A DNA stretch of 64,000 bases from Streptomyces sp. NBC_01276 (GCF_041435355.1 NZ_CP108443.1:519106-583105); one strand, 5' to 3'. Shown: positions 8,912 through 19,526, counted from the stretch's first letter. Made by a program: numbers and translations. The notes: generated by a model not told the origin, from the sequence alone.

Positions 8912-9820
8912 TCAGCTGGGCGGACTTTGGGTCTGCTGGGTCTGCGGGGTCTGTTCCGGCGCGGGCGCGGCGGTGGTGGAGGTAGTGGTCCAGCTGGCGA
9001 GTATGCCGAGTGCCTCGGCGGAGGGGGAGGCGGGTTCGGGGGTGTAGATGGCGAGGCTCTGTTCGGGGTCGTCTTCGGCGGCGAGGACGACGTAGTCGAG
9101 GGTGAGGTCGCCGACGAGCGGGTGGTGCAGGCGCTTGGTGCCCGTGGTGTGTGCCCGGACGTCGTGGTCGGCCCAGAGCCGGCGAAAAGTGTCGCTGTGC
9201 AGGGACAGCTCACCGATCAGCTCGGTGAGCTGAGGGTCGTCGGCGTGGCGTCCGGCGTACAGGCGCAGGCTGGCCACCGTGTCCCGGGCCACCCGTTCCC
9301 AGTCGGTGTAGAGGCTGAGGGCAGCCTGGTCGAGGAAGACGAAGCGGGCGAAGTTGCGGTCGCGGTGCGGGCGGGAGGCGAAGTCCGCGAACAGGGCGTA
9401 CCCGAGCGGGTTGGCGGCCAGGACGTCCAGGCGTCGTCCCTGGACGACGGCGGGGACGCTGAGTGCGTCCAGGGCCCGGTAGAGGGCGGGGCGGACTCGT
9501 TGCGGGGCGAGGGGTCGTTTGCGGCGGGTCCGGGCAGTGGTGGTGGGCTGGGTGAGGTCGAAGAGGTGGGCGCGTTCGGTGTCGTCCAGGTGCAGGGCCC
9601 GGGCGACGGCGTCCAGGACGGCTTCGGAGACGCCTTGGGCGCGGCCTCGTTCCAGGCGGATGTAGTAGTCGACGCTGACTCCGGCGAGCTGGGCGACTTC
9701 CTCGCGGCGCAGGCCCGGAACTCGGCGGGGCCCGGCGTGGGGGGCCAGGCCGGCCTGTTCGGGGGTGATCCGGGCCCGGCGGGTGCGCAGGAACTCGCGG
9801 ATCTCGCTGCTGCGGTCCAT
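8912..9820 (-). CDS. XRE-type transcriptional regulator with MmyB-like ligand domain
   Basis: ATG at 9820 gives about 302 residues. Residues 10-75 form a helix-turn-helix (RREEVAQLAGVSVDYYIRLE). Residues 110-270 are the MmyB-like domain (WDVLAANPLG-type segment RLDVLAANPLGYALF, and VASLRLYAGRHADDPQL). The C-terminus is Ala/Pro/Thr/Gln-rich. Such regulators in actinomycetes usually flank and control a divergent oxidoreductase gene. Here the aldo/keto reductase starts 170 bases away on the other strand, so the intergenic region is the likely operator. It is cargo of Tn A. The effector is unknown. Confidence 0.88.
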   Translation of the reverse strand: MDRSSEIREFLRTRRARITPEQAGLAPHAGPRRVPGLRREEVAQLAGVSVDYYIRLERGRAQGVSEAVLDAVARALHLDDTERAHLFDLTQPTTTARTRRKRPLAPQRVRPALYRALDALSVPAVVQGRRLDVLAANPLGYALFADFASRPHRDRNFARFVFLDQAALSLYTDWERVARDTVASLRLYAGRHADDPQLTELIGELSLHSDTFRRLWADHDVRAHTTGTKRLHHPLVGDLTLDYVVLAAEDDPEQSLAIYTPEPASPSAEALGILASWTTTSTTAAPAPEQTPQTQQTQSPPS

Positions 9821-9990
9821 GCATCCACCGTACGGCGTGCCCGTGGACCTGCCGGGCAGCGAAAGGGGTACTGCTGGACCCCTGGACGAACGAGCCCCTG
9901 TACGGGCCTCCGCGGCGGGTCGGCGGGTGGTTGCCTGGATAGCGGGCCTGCTGCACCGCACACCGCACCACCGGGAAGAGGGAGTATCTG

Positions 9991-10977
<987 letters not shown>

Positions 10978-11037
10978 CCCCGCCGAACACGGCCCCGGAG
11001 CACGTCCCCGCCGGGTTTGTGGATCCGCCTCCCGAAG

Positions 11038-11082
11038 CCTGTCTGTTCGTCCGGCGGCAGCCCCGCCGGACGAACAGACAGG
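11038..11082 (+). terminator. perfect 20-bp stem hairpin after the reductase gene
   Basis: CCTGTCTGTTCGTCCGGCGG (11038-11057) is followed by a 5-base loop and its exact complement at 11063-11082. It lies 60 bases past the reductase stop. No T-run follows, as is common for Streptomyces terminators. Confidence 0.75.
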
Positions 11083-11199
11083 CGGCCCCAAAGCCCGCAT
11101 CGCAGGGAGCGTGGTTGGCGCGGTCCGGGACTTCGCCGCGAACCAGCGGACGTGCCGGGCTGAGACACCCCTTCACGCCGTGACATCACCCGCCGGTGG

Positions 11200-11360
11200 G
11201 CCCAGGTTTGATACAGCGCCACTCTCACAAACGACCCTTTCCCGGAGCATGATCGAGAACGGTCGGCGGAAGCGGTCCGGGTCGCGGATTCACTGTCACA
11301 ACTCGTTCTCACCCAAAAGTGGAACCAGGCGTGTTCTGGGATATGTTTGTGACAGCGTCT
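11200..11360 (+). promoter_or_regulatory. probable res site of Tn A
   Basis: The segment lies between cargo and the serine resolvase start, the usual place of res. It contains TGTCACAA (11294-11301) and its inverted partner TTTGTGACA (11346-11354), and a further TCTCACAAAC at about 11224. The spacing suits resolvase subsites. Exact subsites are inferred, not proven. Confidence 0.4.
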
Positions 11361-11366
11361 GGGATC

Positions 11367-11494
11367 ATGACAGACCCTCAGGCCGCACTCACGTCCGAAG
11401 CGGACGACGTCGAGCGCCACACCTGCCCACGCTGTAACGCAGCGCCAGGCTCACCCTGCCGCTCACGCTCCGGCGCGGTCGCCGGGACCTACCA
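11367..11494 (+). pseudogene. tnpR: serine resolvase of Tn A, 5' part, split by Tn B
   Basis: ATG at 11367 opens a frame reading MTDPQAALTSEADDVERHTC with a cysteine cluster (CPRCNAAPGSPC) that may bind zinc. The frame is cut after the TACCA target site by Tn B. The remainder lies at 24937-25777. The joined gene is 969 bases, an exact codon multiple, encoding 322 residues. Resolvases with this Cys-rich N-terminal extension also occur in Tn C here. Confidence 0.9.
11490..11494 (+). repeat. target duplication TACCA, left copy (Tn B)
   Basis: TACCA precedes the left repeat of Tn B and recurs at 24932-24936. It encodes the Tyr-His step of the resolvase (GTYHTGRFTK when rejoined). Confidence 0.9.
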
Positions 11495-11532
11495 GGGGGT
11501 CGAGGAACATCGGAACGGAATCCGGCGCTAAG
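11495..11532 (+). repeat. Tn B left terminal inverted repeat (38 bp)
   Basis: It begins GGGGGTCGAGGAACATCGGA and ends GGCGCTAAG, pairing with 24894-24931. The inner end closely resembles that of classical Tn3. Confidence 0.9.
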
Positions 11533-11594
11533 CCCTCGTCCTCCCTGGTGGGCGGCCAGCGGGTCGGCGGTGTTAGGACCGGTCTGAAGTCGTC

Positions 11595-11690
11595 CCGCAG
11601 ATAACACCCCAATATCTGCGGTAGCTTGATGCGTCACCTGCGGTGATGTCCTTTGGCCGCAACGTGAACGGGCCCTGTTATCTGTGGCAA
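11595..11690 (+). promoter_or_regulatory. candidate core recombination site for the Tn B tyrosine recombinase
   Basis: CCGCAGATA (11595-11603) and TATCTGCGG (11613-11621) form exact 9-bp arms around a 9-bp spacer. A related half-site, TATCTGTGG, follows at 11679-11687. This layout upstream of a recombinase gene matches internal resolution sites of TnpI-type Tn3 elements (as in Tn4430). The assignment is inference from layout. Confidence 0.5.
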
Positions 11691-11700
11691 AGGGGAAGCG

Positions 11701-12675
11701 GTGTCCGTCGTCGTGCAGCTGCCGACCGGGAAGGCGTTGACCGTCCGGGCGGCGGCCGACGTGTTCCTCGACTCGCTCGGCAACCCGAACACAGTCCGGA
11801 ACTACGGGATCGGGGTCGGTAAGACCGCCGAGCGGATCGGCGAGGGCCGGCCGCTGGCTGCGGTCGCGGACGACGAGATCGGCGAGACCCTCGAACTGCT
11901 CTGGGGCACCGCGGCGGTCAACACCCGGAACTCCCGCCGGGCCGGAGTGCTGTCCTGGCTCGGCTGGTGCCGCGAGCGCGGCTACGAGGGCCCGACGGTG
12001 CCGGCCTGGGCGAAGCGGCTGGCGGTGCCGGACTCCGAGACCCCGGCCCGCTCAAAGATGGCGATCGCCCGGCTGATCGCCCGGCGTGAGGTCCACCTGC
12101 GGGAGAAGACCCTGTGGCGGATGCTCTACGAGACCTCCGGACGGGCGGAGGAGATCCTCGGCGTGAACATCGAGGACCTGGACTTCGCCGGGCGCCGCTG
12201 CCCGGTCAAGGCGAAGGGAGCCCGAACCAAGGCCCGGCGTCGCGGCCAGGTCCGCGAGGACTACGTGCTGGAGACCGTGTACTGGGACGCCGGCACCGCC
12301 CGGCTCTTGCCCCGGTTGTTGAAGGGCCGCACCCGCGGGCCGGTGTTCGTCACCCACCGCAAGCCCGGCCCCGGCAAGGTCATCAGCCCGCGCGACGTCT
12401 GCCCGGACACCGGGTTCGCCCGACTGTCGTACGGGCAGGCCCGCGCCTTGCTCGACGAACACACGGCCGTACGCGGGCCGGGTACGGGCTGGGACCTGCA
12501 CGAATACCGCCACTCCTCCCTGACCCACCTCGGCGAGCAGGGAGCGTCGCTGCTGATGCTGATGGCGAAGTCCCGTCACAAGAAGCCGGAAAACGTCCGC
12601 CGCTACTTCAAGCCCTCGCCGGAAGCCATCGCTGAGGTGACCAGTCTGCTCGCCCCAGGCGACGTGCGTCGGTGA
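11701..12675 (+). CDS. tyrosine recombinase (TnpI-like cointegrate resolvase)
   Basis: GTG at 11701 follows AAAGGGGAAGC. The 324-residue protein has a SAM-like N-terminal core-binding region (residues 10-100, with [20 protein letters not shown]) and a catalytic domain: Arg in [13 protein letters not shown], His-x-x-Arg in [17 protein letters not shown], a His region around [15 protein letters not shown], and the Tyr in that last motif. It probably resolves Tn B cointegrates at the inverted-repeat core upstream. It could alternatively be an independent integrase, but its position just inside the Tn B end argues for a transposon gene. Confidence 0.88.
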   Translation: MSVVVQLPTGKALTVRAAADVFLDSLGNPNTVRNYGIGVGKTAERIGEGRPLAAVADDEIGETLELLWGTAAVNTRNSRRAGVLSWLGWCRERGYEGPTVPAWAKRLAVPDSETPARSKMAIARLIARREVHLREKTLWRMLYETSGRAEEILGVNIEDLDFAGRRCPVKAKGARTKARRRGQVREDYVLETVYWDAGTARLLPRLLKGRTRGPVFVTHRKPGPGKVISPRDVCPDTGFARLSYGQARALLDEHTAVRGPGTGWDLHEYRHSSLTHLGEQGASLLMLMAKSRHKKPENVRRYFKPSPEAIAEVTSLLAPGDVRR

Positions 12676-12807
12676 CGGCCGCCCGCGTAGTCGTCCGGCA
12701 GAATCGTGGGGCCGACGGCTGATCGGCATACCCCCGGAGGCCGGGCAAATTCACTGGCTGTCTGCCGTGTCTGCTGGCGGGGGCCAGGGCCGAGCCGAGG
12801 AGTGCCC

Positions 12808-13695
12808 GTGACCGAGAAGGTGCTGGCGAGCTGGGAGGACGGCTCAGCCAAGCAAGCGATCTTGGACTTCGTCCGCGCGGCCACGACGCCGGGGCCGGAG
12901 TTCGTCGAGGTGGCCGATCGGATCGCCACGTTCGACAACGATGGCACGCTCTGGGTCGAGCAGCCGCTTCCCCCGCAGTTCGACTTCGTGTTCCGCACGT
13001 GGGAGAAGGAAGTGAAGGCCGACCCGCAGCTCGCCGAGCAGCAGCCATACAAGGCGCTCGCCGAGCGGGACCAGAAGTTCTTCGAGGGCCTGACCGTCCA
13101 AGAGCCGCAGGTGGTGTCGACCCTGCTGGAGGCGTTCGCCCGTTCATGGGCCGGTACCACGCCGGCGGAGTTCGACGCGCAGGTGCGCGAGTGGATGAGG
13201 ACGGTCAAGCAGCCCAAGCTCGGTGTCCCGTACGTCGAGCTGGTCTACCGCCCGATGCTGGAGCTGTTCGACCTCCTGCACGCCCATGGGTTCCGGGTGT
13301 TCGTGTGCTCCGGCGGCGGCCGCGACTTCATGCGCGTCTTCGCGGAGGAGACCTGGGGGATCCCCAAGGAGAATGTGATCGGTTCGGCGGCCGCCTGCAC
13401 CTACGCCGACGGCCGGCTCGTCCGCTCCCGCGAGCTCCTCGGAAGTCTGGACCTCGGCCGGGGCAAGCCCGAGCACATCTTCGCCCACACCGGCCGGCTG
13501 CCCGTCCTGGCGGGCGGCAACGCCGATGTGGACATCGAGATGCTGCAGAGCGCCCACTTCGCGCTCCTCGTCAACCACGACGACGAGCAGCGCGAGTTCT
13601 CCTACACGAACGGCGCCGAGACCTCGCTCGCGAAGGCCGCTGAGCTCGGGTGGACGGTCGTGAGCATGAAGAACGACTGGACCACCGTGTTCTGA
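12808..13695 (+). CDS. HAD-superfamily phosphatase
   Basis: GTG at 12808 follows GAGGAG, giving 295 residues; the longer open frame upstream has no ribosome site. Motif I is TFDNDGTLW (DxDGT with both Asp). Motif II is VFVCSGGGRDFMRVF. Motif IV is LAGGNADVDIEML. The cap resembles phosphoserine phosphatase-like HADs. It should hydrolyse a phosphomonoester, substrate unknown. The 2H phosphoesterase gene begins 13 bases downstream, so the two probably form one operon and may act on linked phosphate chemistry. Both are Tn B cargo. Confidence 0.85.
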   Translation: MTEKVLASWEDGSAKQAILDFVRAATTPGPEFVEVADRIATFDNDGTLWVEQPLPPQFDFVFRTWEKEVKADPQLAEQQPYKALAERDQKFFEGLTVQEPQVVSTLLEAFARSWAGTTPAEFDAQVREWMRTVKQPKLGVPYVELVYRPMLELFDLLHAHGFRVFVCSGGGRDFMRVFAEETWGIPKENVIGSAAACTYADGRLVRSRELLGSLDLGRGKPEHIFAHTGRLPVLAGGNADVDIEMLQSAHFALLVNHDDEQREFSYTNGAETSLAKAAELGWTVVSMKNDWTTVF

Positions 13696-13708
13696 CCAGG
13701 AGGAACCG

Positions 13709-14353
13709 TTGAGTGACCTGACCGCCATCGACGTGCTCGTCAACCCGGACGACAACACCCTTCAGCGCGCCCGCGCCTGGAACGCCCGGATGCGCGAAAG
13801 CGTCCCGGACGGGTTCGCCCTGGACGCCTCCCACCAGCCGCACATCACCACCCTCCAGCGCTACGTGCGCACCGGGGAGCTGGAGGCCGTCTATGACGCC
13901 ATCGGCGACACCCTGGCCGCGACCGACACGAGCGCACTCTCCTACCGGGCCGTGGCGATCAAGCACGCCGACTTCGGGGTTTCGGGTCAGGGGCTCGCGG
14001 TCATCCTCATCGAGCCCAGCCCCCAGGTGTACGACTTCCAGGCCGCCCTCCTCGCCGCCGTCGCCCCCTTCGCCGAGTCCGGCGGCACGGCCGCTGCCTT
14101 CGTCACCGACCCGGGCGAGGACATCAGCCAGAGCACCCGCGACTGGGTCGACGGATACGTCCCCCACCAGATCGGGCCGGAAAAGTACACCGCCCACGTC
14201 ACCGTCGGCTTCGCCACCTTCGACGACCTCAAGGCCATCGAGTCCGAGCCGTTCGACGCCTTCGACGTCCACCCGGCCGCCGTCGCCGTCTACCAGCTCG
14301 GCAACAGCGGAGCCGCCCGCAAACTCCTCAAGACCTGGCCCATCCCGAACTGA
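13709..14353 (+). CDS. 2H phosphoesterase / 2'-5' RNA ligase-like protein
   Basis: TTG at 13709 follows AGGAGGAACC. The 214-residue product has the two His motifs of the 2H superfamily: HITTLQ at about residue 48 and HVTVGF at about residue 155. They are separated by roughly 105 residues, as in LigT-like and cyclic phosphodiesterase enzymes. Such enzymes cleave 2',3'-cyclic or 2'-5' linked phosphates. Pairing with a HAD phosphatase suggests sequential removal of phosphate groups (inference). No signal peptide is present, so the enzyme is cytoplasmic. Confidence 0.85.
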   Translation: MSDLTAIDVLVNPDDNTLQRARAWNARMRESVPDGFALDASHQPHITTLQRYVRTGELEAVYDAIGDTLAATDTSALSYRAVAIKHADFGVSGQGLAVILIEPSPQVYDFQAALLAAVAPFAESGGTAAAFVTDPGEDISQSTRDWVDGYVPHQIGPEKYTAHVTVGFATFDDLKAIESEPFDAFDVHPAAVAVYQLGNSGAARKLLKTWPIPN

Positions 14354-14419
14354 CGGCCGGCCCCGCAGGACGCAGGGTAAGGCCCGTTCCAGGGACGAAC
14401 TGCCGCTGCGACGCACGTC

Positions 14420-15912
14420 TCAGAGGGCTGGCTCTGAGCCCACCTCGGCAGCGTCAGGGTCGCGCAGTGGCCGCAGGCCACCGGGCAGCTCCGGGAGCTG
14501 GAAGGAGTACCGGCCGAGCATGTTGACGTGGTGGCGGACGAACGGGGAGAGGCGTGCGACGTCCTCGTCGCGGACATCGTGGCCGTCGGCGCGGAGCTTG
14601 GTGACTGCGGCGTCCATGTACCGGGTGTTGAACAGCACCAACGCGTTCAGCACCAGACCGAGCGCGCCGATCTGGTCTTCCATGCCGTCCTGGTAGCGCT
14701 GGTAGAGCTGCCCTGAGCGGCCGTGGAAGATCTTCCGGGCGAGCGCGTGCCGGCCTTCCTGGAGGTTGGCCTGCACCTTGATCTGCCTTCGGTAGCCGGG
14801 CTCGTCGGCCAGACGCAGGATGTGCAGGGTCTTGGCGATCCGCCCGTAGTGCGCGATCGCGTCGCCGAGCGGGGTCGGGCGCCCGTCGCGGGAGAGCATC
14901 CGGATCACGTCGTAGGCGCGGACGGCTCCGGTGTGGATGGAGCCGATGATCCGCAGGATGTCCTCCCAGTGCCGCTCGATGCGGGCGAGGTCGACCCGGC
15001 CGCGGGCCGCATCCTGGAAGGCGCCGTAGTCGGCCGTGCGGTCGATGCGCCACATCTCCTGATCGGGCAGGTCGGCGAGCTGCGGGGCGTAGGCGAACCC
15101 GGCGAGGGTGAGCAGGCCGAAGACGATGTCGGAGTAGCTCGCGGTGTCGGTGACGATCATCTCCGGGCGCCGTCCGCCGTCGCGGTCGTAGAGGACGTCC
15201 AGCACGTACAGGGAGTCGCGCGGGGTGCCGGCCACGACCTTCCCGCCGAGCCCGGCGGCCTGGTCGTTGATCATGTTGAGCCAGGTGGCGCCGCCCCGGC
15301 GGCCGAAGTACTTCGGGTTCGGCCGCGCGTACACCGAGGGGACCGGGACGACGAACCTCATCCCGTCGACCGATGCCACGAGCCCGCCGCCCCACGCGTT
15401 CGCGAGGCCGATGGACGCCTGGTCCTCGATGAGGGTGGCGTTCGCGGCCCGGTAGGTCGCGAGCCGCAGGTAGGTCTGGTCGACGTGGGACAGCCGTCCG
15501 TACTTCAGCGCGTCCACCCCGCCGATCACGGGGGTGTAGCCGACGTTGCAGCCGTGCGCGACCAGCAGTGCGGTGATCGTGACGTGCAGGTCCTTCAGGC
15601 GGGCCTCGCCGCCGGTGACCGAGGTGAAGGCCTGGTCGGCGCCGGTCCAGGAGAACACCTCCAGCAGCACCTCGGGCAGGTCCACGCGGGGCAGCATCGC
15701 GTTCACCGCCGCCCGCAGATCGAGCAGGGAGGCCGGTTCGGGCTCCGGCTCCCGCGCAGCGAAGTGCAGCCGGCCGTCGTCATCGAAGGCGATCTGCGCG
15801 TTGTCCGGCAGCCGGGAGGCGACCTCGCGGTACGTGCCGTCCAGCAGCGCGGCCCGCGCCGCCAGGTGCTCGCCCGCCTCGCCGGGCAGTCCGAGCGAGG
15901 CCAGCACGGTCG
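14420..15912 (-). pseudogene. tnpA: Tn3 transposase of Tn B, 3' part, split by Tn C
   Basis: On the minus strand this is the catalytic half: GGLVASVDGMRFVVPVPS (Asp), MIVTDTASYSDIVFG (Asp), YQRYQDGMEDQIGALGLVLN (Glu) and the C-terminal HVNMLGRYSFQLPELP. It joins the N-terminal half at 23221-24804. Removing Tn C and one GGTCG gives 3072 bases, exactly 1024 codons including stop. Insertion of Tn C has separated the two halves by 7.3 kb. Confidence 0.92.
15908..15912 (+). repeat. target duplication GGTCG, left copy (Tn C)
   Basis: GGTCG precedes the left repeat of Tn C and recurs at 23221-23225 past the right repeat. Confidence 0.9.
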
Positions 15913-15950
15913 CGCCCTTGAGTAGTAGCCGGGCGACCATTGGCGCTAAG
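15913..15950 (+). repeat. Tn C left terminal inverted repeat (38 bp)
   Basis: The segment matches the reverse complement of 23183-23220 except near its centre (GGGCGACC against GGGTGGCC). Confidence 0.9.
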
Positions 15951-16061
15951 GTCCGGCGGCTGCTCTGACGTGCGGCAACGCGGGATCGGCCGAGTGCTTT
16001 CTTGATCGCGGTTCGGTAACTCTCGGGCCAGGCAGTAGCTGCCCGCGTACGGTCAGTTGCC

Positions 16062-19000
16062 ATGCCCATGGAGTTCCTGACTGACGAACAGGCCGCGTCG
16101 TACGGCACCTTCAAGGAGGTTCCGACCCGCCCTGAGCTGGAGCGGTTCTTCTTCCTCGATGACGAGGACCGTCTGCTGATCGCGAAACGGCGGGGTGACC
16201 ACAACCGGCTGGGCTTCGCTCTGCAGATCTGCACGGTCCGGTACGTGGGGCTCTTCCTCGTGGAGGACCCGCTGAACGTGCCGTGGGCGGTGGTTGACTA
16301 CCTGGCCGAGCAGCTGGGCATCGAGGACGCCTCGTGTGTGAAGCAGTACACCGAGCGGTTGAAGACGGCGTACGAGCACGCCTGGGAGATCCGGGACGCG
16401 TACGGGTACCACGAGTTCGAGGATCCGGCGTGGGCCCGGAAGTTCCGCACGTTCCTGCACGGGCGGGCCTGGACGCACGCCGAGGGGCCAGTGGCGTTGT
16501 TCAACCACGCGGTGGGGTGGCTGCGGCGCAACCGGGTGCTGCTGCCGGGGGTGTCCACGGTGACCCGGCAGGTGTCGGAGGTCCGGGCGGTTGCGGAGAA
16601 GCGGCTGTTCACCACGGTGGCCCGGGCCGCGCGCAGGGCCGATCCGGCGCTGGCGGGTGAGCTGGTGCGGCTGCTTCAGGTGCCGCAGGGGGCGCGGTTC
16701 TCGGAGCTGGAGCGGCTTCGCCGGCCGCCGACGCGTACGACGGGTACCGCGATGGCGCGGGCGCTGGACCGGGTGAACGAGATCTCGGCGTTCCAGCTGG
16801 GGCGGGTGAATCTGACGCGGGTGCCGGTGAACCGGCTCTCCACGCTGGCCCGCTACGGGCTCGCCTCCAAGGCCCAGACGCTGGAGCGGACCGTGGAGCC
16901 CAAGCGCACCGCGCTGCTGACGACGGTGGTGCGAAGTCTGGAGGCCGCGGCGATCGACGACGCGCTGGACCTGTTCGCGCTGCTGATGGCGACTCGGCTG
17001 ATCGGCCCGTCCAAGCGCGCCTCGGACCGGGAACGGCTGGTGATGCTGCCGCACCTGGAGAAGGCGTCGCGGACGGTGGCCAAGGCCGCGCGGGTGCTGG
17101 TGCGCCAGTTGGAGCTGACCGAGGAGGTCGGCGCCGTCCTGGACGTGGCCGCGCTGTGGCGGGCGCTGGAGGAGGTGGCCTCCCGGGCTGCGGTGAACAA
17201 CGCGGTGCGGCTGGTCGAGCAGCTGGTGCCCGAGGACGACGGCTCGGCGGAGATCGCGTTGCGCCAGCAGCTGACGGGCCGCTACAACACGGTGCGCCCG
17301 TTCCTGGCCCTGCTGGGCGAGAGCGACGCGCTGGCGGCCGCGCAGGGCGGGCGGCGGGTGCTCAGGGCGGTGCGCCGGCTGCCGGTGCTGGCCCGGCGCA
17401 AGGTCGCCCAGCGTCCGCTGCTGCCCAAGGAGATCGACGCCGAGCTGGTGCCGCCGGCCTGGCGCAAGGCGGTGTACTCCAACACCGCGCTGCCCGAGGG
17501 CGCGGTGGACCGCGACGCCTACGTGGTGTGCGTGCTGGAGCAGCTGCACCGCGCGCTGACCCGCCGCGACATCTTCGCCTCGCCGTCGAACCGCTGGTCG
17601 GACCCGCGGGCCCGGCTGCTGGACGGGCCGAGGTGGGAGGCGGTGCGAGACGACGTGCTGGCCGGGCTGAGCCTTGAGCAGCCCATCGAGGAGCACCTGC
17701 AGGGCCTGACCCGCGCACTGGACGCGGCGTGGCGGCAGATGGCCGCGCGGCTTGAGGAGGCGGGGCCGACGGCGAAGGTGGAGGTCGTGGTGCCACCGGA
17801 GGGCGGGCGCGCGAAGCTGAGCGTGGACAAGCTCGGCGCGCTGGGCGAGAGCGAGTCGCTGGCGTGGCTGCGCAAGACCACCGAGGCGATGCTGCCGCGC
17901 ATTGACCTGCCGGACCTGCTGTTCGAGGTGAACTCGTGGACCGGGTTCCTGGACGCCTTCACCCATGTGTCGACCAGCGCGACCCGGATGGAGGGCCTGC
18001 CGGTCAGCCTGGTGGCGCTGCTGGTGTCGGAGGCGTGCAACATCGGGCTGACCCCGGTGACCAACCCGGCCTACCCGGAGCTGACCCGCAGCCGGCTCTC
18101 CCACGTCGACCAGAACTACCTGCGGGTGGAGACGATCGCGGCGGCGAACGCGGCGCTGATCGAGGCCCAGGCCCGGGTGCCGCTCGCGCAGATGTGGGGC
18201 GGGGGCCTGCTCGCCTCCGTCGACGGCCTGCGGTTCGTTGTGCCCAAGCGCAGCATCAACTCGGCGCCCTCACCCAAGTACTTCGCGCAGAAGAGGGGTC
18301 TGACCTGGCTGAACGCAGTCAATGACCAGGTCTCGGGGATCGGCGCGATGCTGGTGCCCGGCACCCCGCGCGACAGCCTGCACACCCTGGACGTGCTCCT
18401 GACCCTGGACGGCGGGGTGCGGCCGGAGATGGTGGCGACCGACAACGCCTCGTACTCCGACATGGCGTTTGGAATCTACAAGATGCTGGGCTTCCGCTTC
18501 GCGCCGCGCTTCCGCGACCTGGCCGACCAGCGGTTCTGGCGCGCCGAGATACCCGGGGCCGAGGAGGTGAGCCACTACGGGCCGCTGGAGCCCATCGCCC
18601 GCAACAAGGTCAACCTCAAGAGGATCCGCGAGCAGTGGCCGGACATGCTGCGGGTGGCCGGCTCGCTGATCACCAACCAGGTCCGCGCCTACGACCTGAT
18701 CCGGATGTTCGGCCGGGAGGGCCACCCGACCCCGCTCGGGCAGGGCTTCGCCGAGTACGGGCGCATCGAGAAGACCTTCCACCTCTTCGACCTGGTGGAC
18801 CCGGTGGACGACACCTACCGCCGGCGGATGAACCGTCAGCTCACCGTCCAGGAGTCCCGCCACACCCTGGCCCGTGACCTGTGCCACGGCAAGCGCGGGC
18901 ATATCCAGCAGGCGTACCGGGAGGGCCAGGAGGACCAGTTGGCCAGTCTCGGGCTCGTGTTGAACGCGGTAGTGCTCTGGACGACCCGCTACCTGGACGC

Positions 19001-19193
19001 GGCGGTCACCGAGCTCCAGCGGGCCGGCCACACCATCGCCGAGGAGGACATGGCCCGCCTGTCCCCGCTCAAGACCAAGCACCTGAACGTGCTGGGCCGG
19101 TACGCCTTCGCCGCGTCCCAGCCCGAGAAGGGGCTGCGGCCGCTGCGCGACCCGAACACCGTGGACGACGACGCCGAGACGGGCGACGAGTAG
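16062..19193 (+). CDS. tnpA: Tn3-family transposase of Tn C, full length
   Basis: The 1043-residue protein has the N-terminal DUF4158 domain (MEFLTDEQAASYGTF and ELERFFFLDDEDR), a long helical middle, and the Tn3 catalytic domain from about residue 600. That domain shows GLLASVDGLRFVVPKRS (Asp), EMVATDNASYSDMAFG (Asp), AYREGQEDQLASLGLVLNAV (Glu) and a C-terminal HLNVLGRYAF. ATG at 16062 and ATG at 16068 are both possible starts. It is homologous to the split Tn B transposase (both start MP-(M/V)-(E/D)FLTDEQAA) but clearly divergent. It carries out replicative transposition through Tn C ends. Confidence 0.95.
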   Translation: MPMEFLTDEQAASYGTFKEVPTRPELERFFFLDDEDRLLIAKRRGDHNRLGFALQICTVRYVGLFLVEDPLNVPWAVVDYLAEQLGIEDASCVKQYTERLKTAYEHAWEIRDAYGYHEFEDPAWARKFRTFLHGRAWTHAEGPVALFNHAVGWLRRNRVLLPGVSTVTRQVSEVRAVAEKRLFTTVARAARRADPALAGELVRLLQVPQGARFSELERLRRPPTRTTGTAMARALDRVNEISAFQLGRVNLTRVPVNRLSTLARYGLASKAQTLERTVEPKRTALLTTVVRSLEAAAIDDALDLFALLMATRLIGPSKRASDRERLVMLPHLEKASRTVAKAARVLVRQLELTEEVGAVLDVAALWRALEEVASRAAVNNAVRLVEQLVPEDDGSAEIALRQQLTGRYNTVRPFLALLGESDALAAAQGGRRVLRAVRRLPVLARRKVAQRPLLPKEIDAELVPPAWRKAVYSNTALPEGAVDRDAYVVCVLEQLHRALTRRDIFASPSNRWSDPRARLLDGPRWEAVRDDVLAGLSLEQPIEEHLQGLTRALDAAWRQMAARLEEAGPTAKVEVVVPPEGGRAKLSVDKLGALGESESLAWLRKTTEAMLPRIDLPDLLFEVNSWTGFLDAFTHVSTSATRMEGLPVSLVALLVSEACNIGLTPVTNPAYPELTRSRLSHVDQNYLRVETIAAANAALIEAQARVPLAQMWGGGLLASVDGLRFVVPKRSINSAPSPKYFAQKRGLTWLNAVNDQVSGIGAMLVPGTPRDSLHTLDVLLTLDGGVRPEMVATDNASYSDMAFGIYKMLGFRFAPRFRDLADQRFWRAEIPGAEEVSHYGPLEPIARNKVNLKRIREQWPDMLRVAGSLITNQVRAYDLIRMFGREGHPTPLGQGFAEYGRIEKTFHLFDLVDPVDDTYRRRMNRQLTVQESRHTLARDLCHGKRGHIQQAYREGQEDQLASLGLVLNAVVLWTTRYLDAAVTELQRAGHTIAEEDMARLSPLKTKHLNVLGRYAFAASQPEKGLRPLRDPNTVDDDAETGDE

Positions 19194-19280
19194 TACCGAC
19201 TTCTCGCTCTGGCCGTGGAAGCGCCCGAAGGGCCGAACGGGACAGCACCGGCAGAGCCGGGCATCGTTGAGCTGCGCTAG

Positions 19281-19400
19281 CACTGCAACGGTGCTGGCCA
19301 CGCTGCTGGCCAGCGCGGTCTACCTGACAGTGCGGGTGGTTGATGACGCCCTGGACCTGGCCCGAGGTACTGCTGGAGGTGTTCAGCGAATCGCGCGGGA
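19281..19400 (+). pseudogene. small transposase remnant inside Tn C
   Basis: One frame reads VLATLLASAVYLTVRVVDDALDLA, nearly identical to a segment in the N-terminal half of the Tn B transposase (LATLLATAVYLTTRAVDDALDLL). Only about 35 residues are left. It marks an older Tn3-family insertion or recombination between tnpA and the cargo gene. Confidence 0.6.
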
Positions 19401-19526
19401 TGCCCACCCATGATCATTCGTCGCCAGGTTCGGACAAACCGTGTGTAGTCGGACGTTGTGGTCTAGCGTCTTGATCACCGCGTACGCGCTGGCCGTGCGG
19501 GCGGAGGGCGCGGCGAGGAGATCGCG

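Noticed and set aside
16053..18104. Long open frame on the strand opposite the Tn C transposase
   Set aside because: It is a high-GC shadow of tnpA, rich in Arg, Gln, Pro and His with no domain; the same applies to 7190-8719, 5658-7226 and 14723-15925.
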